From positions 992,001 to 1,056,000 of the forward strand of contig JAILXV010000001.1 in assembly GCA_045430285.1 (NCBI GenBank): 64,000 nucleotides of DNA. The letters are read 5' to 3'. Shown one piece after another: positions 57,701 to 64,000 of the stretch; position 1 is the stretch's first letter; each line of letters opens with the position of its first letter. Under the pieces are notes generated by a model. That model was not told where the DNA came from and did no database searches. It saw nothing but the letters and a program-made list of their open reading frames with translations. Source of the DNA: Agarilytica sp045430285. Its GTDB lineage: Bacteria; Pseudomonadota; Gammaproteobacteria; Pseudomonadales; Cellvibrionaceae. A program made the translations under genes and the position numbers.

Positions 57701-60700
57701 GCACTCGAAATGTTAAGAATGTTAGTTCCGCTGCCGCCGTTGATCGCGCCATTTGCTAAACTTCCTGTTGAAAGCTGAATGTTCGATCCGTCAACTACCT
57801 CAGCAAAATCAAATGTATCGTTCGCAGCGCCACCTTCAAATTGATTTACGCCAGTAAAATCAAAACTAAATGGATCAGCAATATCTCCCGCAGTAAACGT
57901 GCCGGCGTTAGCGGCGTTTATTAACCAACTATTATTATCATCATCAAACTCTGAGCCTGTAGAAATACGTAATAACAAATTGTTATTGCCGTCCACACGA
58001 TCAATATTTCGGTCAATATCCACAACAACTAAACCAGGGCCAGAATAACTTAAGCTACGCTGACCTGTGCCTGGCATATAAATACCAGAAATACTATCGC
58101 CCACTACGACATCGACAACAGACTCTATACCTGACGCGCCTTGTAAACTCCCAAAATTAGAAACATCGACACGAGTGTTATCAATTGGGTCGGTATTAGG
58201 CAATAGCTCTTGAATAAAGCCTTCGTTTATTCCCGCTCCAATACTTTCAGAGAAATCCCATAGCACACCATTCGTATGAGTTATCGCAATCCAGTTATTG
58301 GCTTCATCAGCATCATTCGACGCATAAGCAATAATTTCTTCAATATTATTGGCGTTTACAATATCGAAAGTTTCACGGCCAGCAACCGGTGAAGGAGAAG
58401 CTGCGGAGCTAGCACCTAGCTCCACTACAACGCCAGAAGTCAAAGCTTCGATATTAAGAATATCGGTATTGGTATCGTTAGCCTGCCCCGATTCAGCACC
58501 ATCAATTAAACCGTCTATCGCTGAAGAAGATACAGTAAAGGTAAAGGTATCTTCGCCTGCACCACCAGTTAAGTTTTGAATATCGTAAAAATTTGTTACG
58601 ACACCAACAACATTCCCTTGGTTGAGGCCATCTATTTGCCAGCTATTTGAGCCAGACGCAGCTGCACTATTAACAACAAGCGTGTTATAGGCGGTATCGG
58701 GGCCAGCGCCAGACGCAATGCCACGAATTTCATTTACGATCGCGCCATCGACGATTTCAAAACGGTCTTGCCCGCTGTTACCAATATAATTTTCAAAGCC
58801 TATTCCGTTAGCATCAGTGTTTAAGGACACTCCAGTGGCCGAAATTTGCCAATCGTTAAATGCTAGGCCAGAACGTATGGGGCCAACGAGAGTATCTTCA
58901 TCGTTACCGCCATCGAAATCGACAACAACTCCTGCCGACTCAATGTTAAATTCATCATCACCATCGCCACCAAGCACATCGTAATTACCACCGACCCCGT
59001 CAGAAATATCGGCCGCTATATTAAAGACATCGTTGTTGCCCAAACCATAAATTTGACCACCAAAAATTTCATTAACCGTGAACGTATCAACGCCCGAATT
59101 CCCCGTTAAAGTCTCGATCGCCGAGAAGTTCATACGATCGCCGCCACCGGAGGTCGCTTCGACGTAGTTACCCGCTGCCGCGATTGTCCAGGTATTTGAT
59201 TGATCGCGACCGGTTAATTCATCACTGACCGATCCGCCTTCGATCGTGTCCACTTGGGCAAAGGTCACTGTCTCGCCCCCACTGAGGACTTCGCCTGCCC
59301 GTGCCGCACTATCAGAAAGGGTCCATGCGTTACTCGCATCCGCACCGGTGATCAGGTTGCCGCTGGTTTCGACCACGAGTTGGGTGCCGCCGTAGATCGC
59401 CCCTGTGAGCGAGGTGGCATCAAGATTAAAGGTGTCGGACGCACCGCCGCCTTGGATCACATCAAAGTCATCAGAGATATTGAAGATATCGGCAGCCGCA
59501 TTCCCCGTTAAGGTATCCATGCCCGTAAAGCTGATTCGGTCGCCGCCGCCAACAGTAGCTTCCACATAATTACTTGCTACTGCGACCGACCAAGTGTTGG
59601 CTTGGTTACGACCAACGATTACATCACCACTCCCGCCATTAATTGTTTGCGTGTTAACAAAACGTACAGTGCTCACATCACCCGCGTGGATCACATCAGA
59701 ATCTAATACCCAACTATTTCCTCCAGACAACCACGTTAATGTATTGCCAGAATTGCCTACACCGTCAATAACACCAGAAAACGTAGCGGGGCTTTCTATA
59801 GTAAAGGTGTCGTTTTGCGCATTCCCTTCCAAACTAGCAAAATCAACAAACCTAAACCCATCATTAATGTCGCCGTCGTTATTGCCATCTGCGGCATTAA
59901 GGCCCGATACCACACTATCAAAATCCTCAATATCCCAATTATTTGTTCCTGCGGAAGAAACTAAGGTTAAATTTCCGCCGTTACTACCAGTCACCTGCTC
60001 AACGTTTGAGACAGTATAAAGAGATCCTGAACCTTGCTCAGTAATAAGCACTTGAGCGCCGCTGTATACCGCTCGGTATACACCTGAACCTGTGGGCAAT
60101 GCACTTACATTTATTACATCAGCTGTACCGGAATTCGCATTTATCGTTCCAGTAAATGCGTCGGTAGTTGTGAAAGTAAACCAATCTACAGCGTTGCCAC
60201 CCGTTAAACTTTCCAAACTTGTAAAGCTTGTTGTGCTAACAACAGAAGTATCAAAACGTTGAACTTGGTGTGCATCATCAATTGCGCCTGTAATTGTCCA
60301 GCGGTTATCCATACCACTCACAGACTGAACTTCTAGGACATCTGTGATTGCATCGCCTTCTGTTCCGCCACCGTCTAGTGATCCATTAAATTGGCCAGTG
60401 TTTGTAATTACAAAATTATCGACAGCAGTTTCGCTACCAACCAGCGCATTAACGAATGTGAAGGTATCAACATAATTCGCGATACCCGCGGCATTCAATA
60501 TTGTGCCTTGATCTAAGCCACTAATATTAAAGCGCGAGCCATTCGGGCGACCGATAATAATATTTTCTTCATCACCACTGAGGGGTAGAGAATTGGTGCC
60601 GTTAATGGAGGTTACTTGTGCCGTACTTGAAGAAAACTCAAATGTATCGTCTTCCGCTTCACCAATTAAGTATTGGAAATTGATAAAACTCGTTCTATTT

Positions 60701-63700
60701 GCTGGGTCGGTACTTAGCCCAACGGAACCTTCATCAAGGCCAGTAATTTGCCAATCCACATATTGGCTATCGACATCGGCTGAGCTCGCAAAACGAACAC
60801 TACTGGTACCACCAGTGCCACGAGATTCTATTGTTTCGATATTTTCAAAACCAACGCCACCACTCGCTTCACCGATAGTGATATCAACGTCTTGGTTGAG
60901 CGGTAATTGAACCGTATCAATACCATCATTACCGTTTAGTGTGATAACAACCCCCGTATCATTCACAGTAAAGGCATCAATATCAGAACCACCGTTTACT
61001 CGTTCGATCGCGTTAAAGTTTGTATAAATATCTAAGTCACTTGGAATGTTGCTTTCGAATCGTGCTTCTGAAAGACCACCAGAAGGCGTAATTTCCCAAT
61101 TAGTCGCTACATCAGCCCCAGTAACAACATCACTGCCAGCACCACCATTTATCGTATTTGTGATACCGAAATCACCACCTGATTCAATGATGAAGTGATC
61201 CCCACCATCACCACCAGTAATTATTTCAAAATCAACAAAATCAATTGATGATGCGAGCGGCGTTGCCCCCTCTTCAATTGCGTCCATTCTGGTAATAACG
61301 CCGTCATTAATTCCGTTTACGGTCACACCTAAAATTGATCCATCATCTCCAATGTTCCAGTGGTAAAACTCTGAAGAATCACTAATTAATGCTAATTGGT
61401 TCGTTGCACTGGCGCTTCCAACAATATTCTCTACGGAAGTTGTACGATTTATACCAGAGATGGCTATGGCTCCATCGTCAACAATGACATTGGTATCCGT
61501 ATTTGCGTTTCGAAGGTCTAAAAGGTCATCCCCTGCACCACCAATGATTCGAACCAGCGCGGCCGACGGCGTAGAATAATCAAAGGTATCGTCACCTGAG
61601 CGAGCATTCGCGACATCAATGCCTGTAAAGCTACTAACAATACCTGTGATTGAGCCTTCGTTACTGGCGGTAATTACCCACGTCTCACCCGTTGCAGTAT
61701 CTCGACTTTCCAATGTGTCCGTTCCAGTGTCGGTACTTAAATCGCCACCACGTAGAACCCCAGAACCCGTGACTTGACCTACGTTACCAACCCTAAAAAT
61801 ATCATTGCCGTTTTCACCGTTAATGATTGAGGTAATCGCAACATTAATATTAAATTCATCTGGATTGCCACCGGCATTAATTGTCCCTGTGAAATCCTCA
61901 GTAAAAGTGAATATATCAGTGTTTGAACTTCCGTTAAGTTCGTTCATCCCATCAAAAATAATGCCGTCAACATTACCTTGACCAGCAACACCGTCAATTG
62001 ACCAGGAATTAGCGATACCCACACGTGCCGTTAAATTATCTGTTCCAGACCCAATAATGCTTTGTATATTATTAAACGCGGTGTCGGTATCGATCGTACC
62101 CGCGTGAAGTGTGCCCAATGCCCAATCACGGTCGCCAGCACCTGCGGAATAATCCAAACTATTGTCTGCACCCGTGCCGCCATTAATACTGCTCACGTCA
62201 CCGGTTCCCGACACATCAAAGGTATCGGTCAGTGCATTGCCTTCAAATAAATCAAAGTTAGTAAAGGTAATCGTATTTAATACGGTATCCGTGCCATCTT
62301 CTTCCGCTACGGAACCCGTATTAGTTGTGTCGCTGGTGGTGGTGATGGTCCAGATATTTTCATCCGCCGTGGCCGAATTCGCGCCAAGCACAAACGTGAA
62401 ACCTGCTGAAGATGCCGTTGTGTTCACGATGCTTTCAACGCTGGAAATGCCACCCACTGAACCGGTAAAGCCCACGGTATAAGTGTCTGCAACACTAACG
62501 TTTAATGCATCGTTACCACCTCGTGCATCAATAGAGCCCGCAAAAGTATCATTTAAGGTAAAGGTATCACTCCCATCAACCCCACCCGCCAGGTTGTTAC
62601 CGTTAATCGCTTCTAATTCCGTGAACATAATTGTCGCAGCGGCATTAACAAGGTCGCCCGCTTCGGCGCCTGTAATTGTCCAATCGTTCGTATTGGTCGC
62701 ATCATCAAAACCGTTGATGGTATCCACATCACCATCACCGATATCTTCACCACCTTGTACATTCGCCGTAATGCCAGAGGCCAAAATATTGAAGCTATCG
62801 TTACCCGTACCGCCACGCACATTCGTTACGCTTGCACTTAAATTAAATGTATCAGCTTCGCTGCCGCCATCAATCGTACCGGTTAACGCAAAATCAATAT
62901 CAAAACTATCCGCGTCTTCATCACCGTTTAAGTCGGCCGTTACAATCGCTGTGGTCACATTAAACTGATCATTGCCAGCGCCGCCATTAACCGTGGTGAC
63001 ATTGGTATTCAGATTAAAGATATCCGCTTCACCATTACCATTTAAACTACCGGTCACAATCCCATCAATATCAAAAGTATCAATGGCGTCACCACCATTA
63101 ATATCTCCTATCACCGCCGCATCAATATCAAAAGTATTAGCACCACCATTGCCGGATATATCACCGGTAAAACTAGCCGTCGTCACATTAAATTGATCTA
63201 CGCCACTACCACCACGTAAGTCTTCAATACCTTCAAAGGTGATCGCCGTTGCCGTACTGGCAATCACAAGACCATTATTGCTGCCATCAATCGTCCACGT
63301 CGTTGTGTTTGTGGCGTCATTAAACGCGGTAATAATATCCACGTCTGAATCTGTACCCACGCCATCATTAAAACCATCCAAACTTGCAACAAGACCACCA
63401 TTTAAAATGGTAAAGGTGTCTGCCCCTGCATCACCCTCTAGGTCACCGGTATACGTCGCTGCTGCCAAATTAAATTGATCATCGTCTGCGCCGCCCGATA
63501 CACCGCCGGTCACATCAGAATTCAAATCGAAAATATCGCCACCAGCGGCCCCGTTGATCGCGCCAGAAAAATCCGCATTCACAACAAACTGATCGATCAT
63601 GCTGTTCCCAATCAAAGCATCCATACCGGAAAAGGTGATTTCGTCTGTCGTATCGGATCGTGCCGAAACGGTATTCTCAGTGGCTATCGTCCATAGATTG

Positions 63701-64000
63701 TCTTGCAGACGTGCCGTTAAATTATCTGTTCCAGACCCAATAATGCTTTGTATATTATTAAACGCGGTGTCGGTATCGATCGTACCCGCGTGAAGTGTGC
63801 CCAATACCCAATCACGGTCGCCAGCACCCGCGGAATAATCCAAACTATTGTCTGCACCCGTGCCGCCATTAATACTGCTCACGTCACCGGTTCCCGACAC
63901 GTCAAAGGTATCGGTCAGTGCATTGCCTTCAAATAAATCAAAGTTGGTAAAGGTAATCGTATTTAATACGGTATCCGTGCCATCTTCTTCCGCTACGGAA
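49351..64000 (-). CDS. Giant two-partner-secretion exoprotein (TpsA), N-terminus outside window
   Basis: The frame is open from the right window edge to the TAA at 49351: at least 4,882 codons, without a start, so the TPS secretion domain lies beyond the window. The last ~790 residues (49351 to about 51720) are filamentous-haemagglutinin-like beta-helix repeats (for example DINVSGTTIIAANG) and end in an acidic tail (DEEEDEEFAL). Upstream are about 38 modules of ~105 residues: N-x-W-x-I, a turn with N-x-G, then F-x-x-F, a hydrophobic run, and GGxxxDxF, often as GGxGxD (RTX-like half-sites). I found no Cys and only three Lys. It should be a surface or released adhesin, secreted by the adjacent TpsB; Ca2+ binding is an inference. 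Confidence 0.87.
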   Translation of the reverse strand, partial: SVAEEDGTDTVLNTITFTNFDLFEGNALTDTFDVSGTGDVSSINGGTGADNSLDYSAGAGDRDWVLGTLHAGTIDTDTAFNNIQSIIGSGTDNLTARLQDNLWTIATENTVSARSDTTDEITFSGMDALIGNSMIDQFVVNADFSGAINGAAGGDIFDLNSDVTGGVSGGADDDQFNLAAATYTGDLEGDAGADTFTILNGGLVASLDGFNDGVGTDSDVDIITAFNDATNTTTWTIDGSNNGLVIASTATAITFEGIEDLRGGSGVDQFNVTTASFTGDISGNGGANTFDIDAAVIGDINGGDAIDTFDIDGIVTGSLNGNGEADIFNLNTNVTTVNGGAGNDQFNVTTAIVTADLNGDEDADSFDIDFALTGTIDGGSEADTFNLSASVTNVRGGTGNDSFNILASGITANVQGGEDIGDGDVDTINGFDDATNTNDWTITGAEAGDLVNAAATIMFTELEAINGNNLAGGVDGSDTFTLNDTFAGSIDARGGNDALNVSVADTYTVGFTGSVGGISSVESIVNTTASSAGFTFVLGANSATADENIWTITTTSDTTNTGSVAEEDGTDTVLNTITFTNFDLFEGNALTDTFDVSGTGDVSSINGGTGADNSLDYSAGAGDRDWALGTLHAGTIDTDTAFNNIQSIIGSGTDNLTARVGIANSWSIDGVAGQGNVDGIIFDGMNELNGSSNTDIFTFTEDFTGTINAGGNPDEFNINVAITSIINGENGNDIFRVGNVGQVTGSGVLRGGDLSTDTGTDTLESRDTATGETWVITASNEGSITGIVSSFTGIDVANARSGDDTFDYSTPSAALVRIIGGAGDDLLDLRNANTDTNVIVDDGAIAISGINRTTSVENIVGSASATNQLALISDSSEFYHWNIGDDGSILGVTVNGINDGVITRMDAIEEGATPLASSIDFVDFEIITGGDGGDHFIIESGGDFGITNTINGGAGSDVVTGADVATNWEITPSGGLSEARFESNIPSDLDIYTNFNAIERVNGGSDIDAFTVNDTGVVITLNGNDGIDTVQLPLNQDVDITIGEASGGVGFENIETIESRGTGGTSSVRFASSADVDSQYVDWQITGLDEGSVGLSTDPANRTSFINFQYLIGEAEDDTFEFSSSTAQVTSINGTNSLPLSGDEENIIIGRPNGSRFNISGLDQGTILNAAGIANYVDTFTFVNALVGSETAVDNFVITNTGQFNGSLDGGGTEGDAITDVLEVQSVSGMDNRWTITGAIDDAHQVQRFDTSVVSTTSFTSLESLTGGNAVDWFTFTTTDAFTGTINANSGTADVINVSALPTGSGVYRAVYSGAQVLITEQGSGSLYTVSNVEQVTGSNGGNLTLVSSAGTNNWDIEDFDSVVSGLNAADGNNDGDINDGFRFVDFASLEGNAQNDTFTIESPATFSGVIDGVGNSGNTLTWLSGGNSWVLDSDVIHAGDVSTVRFVNTQTINGGSGDVIVGRNQANTWSVAVASNYVEATVGGGDRISFTGMDTLTGNAAADIFNISDDFDVIQGGGASDTFNLDATSLTGAIYGGTQLVVETSGNLITGADASNAWTLSDSAARAGEVLSGGETVTFAQVDTIEGGSVSDELTGRDQSNTWTIAAAGNYVEATSGGGDRMNFSAIETLTGNSGVDTFTVNEIFGGQIYGLGNNDVFNIAADISDGVGGNYDVLGGDGDDEFNIESAGVVVDFDGGNDEDTLVGPIRSGLAFNDWQISATGVSLNTDANGIGFENYIGNSGQDRFEIVDGAIVNEIRGIASGAGPDTAYNTLVVNSAAASGSNSWQIDGLNQGNVVGVVTNFYDIQNLTGGAGEDTFTFTVSSSAIDGLIDGAESGQANDTNTDILNIEALTSGVVVELGASSAASPSPVAGRETFDIVNANNIEEIIAYASNDADEANNWIAITHTNGVLWDFSESIGAGINEGFIQELLPNTDPIDNTRVDVSNFGSLQGASGIESVVDVVVGDSISGIYMPGTGQRSLSYSGPGLVVVDIDRNIDRVDGNNNLLLRISTGSEFDDDNNSWLINAANAGTFTAGDIADPFSFDFTGVNQFEGGAANDTFDFAEVVDGSNIQLSTGSLANGAINGGSGTNILNISSATGDLEFGVGEISTAPASPVAFYPETGIPDAYLVINRILDDTITEIANIGQLNDTGTLSNLTLHGSTDTGSNTTWTIDSTGNSLVDIANSVNISFTGVNTIVGGAANDTFDVNDLSIVNPIFDGGTGSDVLDLQDISTSVVVSTDPAVVSNVDVHISNIEQLDATDNNNTLVGGSLSNIWTLTSVNDGALTYNNGTGATTLSYTNFSHIVGGAGQDQITITDVVDDDGLSSDWGTINGGGSPLDSIIVTADSGVSIQLNITDIDGSVIDSVEADRLDVVGVEQIDANAAQTNNFYGRTDTENNWDINTSDHSVDFDAETVTFSNFQNLTGGDDQDIFTFNGEIVSGLVRGGASGNDTVNLQNLDNTVVHVGDRVTADMNIVDIEDLNAIGSGYVLRGDDQLNIWTVRNGVDDLLNTITFDGFEHIVGGALDDQIAINVGVDIALYDSIDGGAFGDDTLDISAVDQDLVVSLDSATLVADLYLNNIDNVAANNTQSNELIAADLTNVWDIDGTNAGTLNIGTAAEVVFSGFANLTGNDQQDTFNFGQTVSFVDDLVTGLIDGAGGATDILNVTAMVDGVVVELGGTVTVENPNASLTNLHVNNIETVNAFNDVDEANAPDQEANNWLVNNMSGDFRWDVTARNGGSLTPTGGQPINGVVFTDFAYIQGTDNGVDEFHFVDGGAITAQFVGGNGVFEDLADFSLVVNSDIDIAVNSSSAQAINFAGLERVVGNNDGSSDALPNSTLRVENGVNSWTIDGVNDGELDTAGDDIAFENFNILVGGTDADLFDIDGNATITGSINGGTNTVATDLDIVDVTGVIGDVDVQVDGTTFGILNIAGVEEVRASGTNNTIRAADLGDNNWQVSSVNRGTLNTALEFIGFDNLVGSAGVDSFVLAENGVVALVDGAAATGLGDILEVQSSTGESWIIDGVNEGAVTTRVSNFVSIENITGGEGADSFTFENSTALISGLIDGGESSDEVDANIDSLDLQVLNSGLVVEIGADSVNVPSFIAGRETYARVNAHNFESITAADSASGATEENNWLSVTHNNGVRWNFTEGLDNGLVINEGFIVELSLADASEIPNTQVDLHNFGSLQGGAGFENAINVIEDNTISGLYVAGSGLRTLSYSGNGLVVVDIDSNIEEVQGNNNLLLRVAEGSEFVTFDNGWLIDAENSGSFTADVGGTTDYSFDFTGVNQFEGGDGNDTFSIAGTGSLIDGTINGGEGNNIIDITTVTADLSFGVGQVDVAPASPAAVYPETGIPPVYLVLNRAPADGVTEIVGIQEIIDSDVASRITLYSGSIADSNSVWTLDTTASQLEDSANNVDLRFTGVERIVGGATNDTFNVLALDVVEDVFEGGAGDDTVNLMNLSDSVSVLINNSVASGDVYISAVENVNANPSATISNTLYGANEDSLWAIDGANAGDVEGVAFSGFNTLVGGSGDDEFTLDGTDQITGLITGGMGDDELNVAGMTNAVRIAVGTEVDADLNVTGIETLTANDNGNELIASSEENTWNISGRDAGQLLSAAYAIDFSGFANVTGGGASDTFDFDRVLNVNDEITGVIRGGANGDNTVNINGLTDTAPVTIALGTENDAAINLVDVQTVNASNGDFEIIGDNVENTWTIQGQNAGTVNTVAFSGFAFLQGGSDDDLFILARQDGATEDDSITGVIDGGENPVTGSSTDSVDLTGLVDSVNVSFDSAYASADIQLARIEEVDANTANANSLVGFAQDNNWDITAQNAGELEGVEFVGFSNLIGRDFVDVFSFTDDGYIDGFVDGGNQPVDQRDVADLNELTDVHVVIGDTTAGFINIEEYRGNGDDGVITAENIENTWTIDAENSGSILDENGNQIAFSNFGILEGGSDDDVFILNGGSVTGEVRGGQGDDELSATIVAGVNGGVMFRGGEGQDELSIDGGTAGYEVSFTPVNDGSATLAYTFQGDNTNVAYDVGYASVETIEDDAVADVFTINDLAQNVDQLLLEDGRFTLNGVSEIEFTNKDSLVVNAETQDTLQLDGQIVFNNRFSVSGAAVIAVDASAEIQALAVTFNRNQLVGAAEQPIRIDAESLALESVVGDVYIQEANDLSIAGLNNPGGITNIVATGSITDSAPITANEDIYLQSINGDIVLDNANSVAGVLNVSANNQVTINNTVATTLGDVNAQNMTLTVNGNLADNGDINVSGTTIIAANGNNVIFDNINNDFGVVDVSNGGDVVLTDVDDITVSGTASDSFEVSAEQNIQTSGEIISEEIVLVSVAGDINANNNLIADNGIALTGRDITVNGALSVNDNVTGDALTINASGNVDLLGQIDTVSEAGNAGSISIEANQLTQQLGADINSGNLGITSVLDVSQGADITAQGSITINVSNGGFEMGAGTNTSATQISVSAMEDVDLQSLSATNVVLDAKNIFQQGALIATDNVDVTAANIFEVTETGAINVMDGSLTTDSGNIEINGDVAVGAGSITLNSRENTVVDASITGASLSVLSNQEIAMAANGQIDVTDSVSLDAQGDIGLTSVNANTGEVNLSTLAAVTDNNGSSVNIVADSLNISSGTGIGSAETFIETEVANLSARNTLGEANILNSGDITIHELISDGSIQLENTLGNVTLQASEGDIYDNREPEGLSPLDAGGVMNAGYQSGTMRIAIADGDLIAAPAPGADKRRPDLVGDRIEVVVSNGEFASSEGRTIVVYARTSMFISSQGGTRPVPAFGIEPIEGFQGVDDLLDSSFVSSVSDLLVDVESLQEVDPAVFTEVRNYSHDNISIRMPVDQLYGDEYEDEEEDEEFAL
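53530..55140 (-). repeat. Large diverged internal repeat, copy A
   Basis: Encodes the order GLIDGGES, GRETYARVNAHN, ENNWLSVTHNNGVRWNF, NFGSLQGG, SYSGNGLVVVDID, GVNQFEGG, PETGIPPVYLVLNR. The same order recurs 3,696 bases away in copy B. Boundaries are approximate. Confidence 0.75.
57230..58860 (-). repeat. Large diverged internal repeat, copy B
   Basis: Counterpart of copy A: GLIDGAES, GRETFDIVNANN, ANNWIAITHTNGVLWDF, NFGSLQGA, SYSGPGLVVVDID, GVNQFEGG, PETGIPDAYLVINR. Offset 3,696 bases (1,232 codons, in frame). A shorter third relative (ANNWLVNNMSGDFRWDV) lies near 55.6-56.0 kb. Confidence 0.75.
62023..62314 (-). repeat. Near-identical 292-bp direct repeat, inner copy
   Basis: Matches 63709-64000 with about four differences by eye. 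The period is 1,686 bases (562 codons), so the reading frame is kept. Encodes SINGGTGADNSLDYSAGAGD and the DWALGTLHAGT module. Confidence 0.93.
63709..64000 (-). repeat. Near-identical 292-bp direct repeat, outer copy (continues past edge)
   Basis: Partner of 62023-62314; encodes the same module with DWVLGTL for DWALGTL. It is still matching at base 64000, so the full repeat is longer than what is seen. Confidence 0.93.

Larger units (their letters stand above)
51720..64000 (-). repeat. Array of tryptophan-centred modules with single GGxGxD motifs
   Basis: By eye I count about 38 occurrences of the N-x-W-x-(I/L/V) core (examples: NSWTIDGVNDG, ENTWTIQGQNAG, TTTWTIDGSNNG). Each is followed after ~15 residues by a FxxF(D/E)xLxGG segment and an IDGGxGxD segment. 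Spacing varies (about 70-150 residues), so the array is old overall. I cannot assign it a named domain family. Confidence 0.75.

Noticed and set aside
49955..63936. Many plus-strand open frames (60-160 codons) opposite the giant exoprotein gene
   Set aside because: They arise because the repetitive gene has few stop codons on its reverse; they repeat along with the modules and have no start signals.
49351..64000. Idea that the exoprotein is a classical RTX toxin with type I secretion
   Set aside because: GGxGxD motifs are single, not tandem; there is no type I transporter, and a TpsB gene follows directly.
1..64000. CRISPR arrays, insertion sequences, prophage or integrase genes
   Set aside because: I looked for evenly spaced short repeats, transposases and integrases and saw none in the window.

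Overview
The window reads as a chromosomal segment of a marine or saline gammaproteobacterium, related to the Pseudomonas/Cellvibrio branch. Support comes from the gene neighbourhoods: lolCDE next to a PilZ protein; sth, nqrA-F, mfd, csiV, an MTA/MTI phosphorylase, nagZ and a PsrA-like TetR gene in the order I remember from Pseudomonas; and uvrY/gacA-uvrC-pgsA followed by tRNA-Cys and tRNA-Leu(UAA). The sodium-pumping NQR, a Na+:solute symporter, and a very acidic, almost lysine-free giant exoprotein suit a Na+-rich habitat. Genus-level assignment is not possible from sequence reading alone.

Layout. 0-0.7 kb: the 3' part of a secreted PHB-depolymerase-like esterase. 0.9-4.1 kb: lolC-lolD-lolE on the minus strand, divergent from a PilZ protein and a small BamE/SmpA-like exported protein. 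5.3-6.8 kb: a two-FHA protein divergent from a CsrA homologue with an unusual C-terminal extension. 7-18 kb: single accessory genes, namely an SSS symporter, a cupin lipoprotein, an unknown helical protein with an alpha/beta hydrolase, an MBL-fold hydrolase, a Cache chemoreceptor, a lipoprotein with flagellar-hook-like sequence and a DUF5610 protein. 17-23 kb: an overlapping GCS2-ligase/aspartoacylase pair, a DEDDh exonuclease, a sulfotransferase, an orphan PKS-type acyltransferase and a diguanylate cyclase. 23.3-28.4 kb: tRNA-Leu, tRNA-Cys, pgsA, uvrC and gacA, then rluE and nudJ. 28.4-37 kb: sthA, nqrM, apbE and nqrFEDCBA. 37.8-47.3 kb: mfd, csiV, a cold-shock protein, the phosphorylase, an MscS channel, nagZ, a TetR regulator and a DUF6763 protein.

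47.3-64 kb is a two-partner secretion locus on the minus strand. A giant exoprotein gene runs off the right edge (at least 4,880 codons, no start in the window) and is followed 106 bases later by its TpsB outer-membrane transporter. The exoprotein has a filamentous-haemagglutinin-like C-terminal ~790 residues. Ahead of that lie more than 4,000 residues built from about 38 tryptophan-centred modules alternating with single RTX-like GGxGxD motifs. Within it I see a near-identical 292-bp direct repeat at a 1,686-bp period (562 codons) and an older collinear duplication at a 3,696-bp offset. This array is the best candidate for something undescribed.

Functional links. The nqr genes, apbE (covalent flavin attachment) and nqrM (Fe insertion) make and mature one sodium pump. 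lolCDE releases lipoproteins such as the several lipoproteins encoded nearby. FHA, PilZ, GGDEF, CsrA and GacA/UvrY place several signalling layers in one region; GacA and CsrA normally act in one post-transcriptional circuit.
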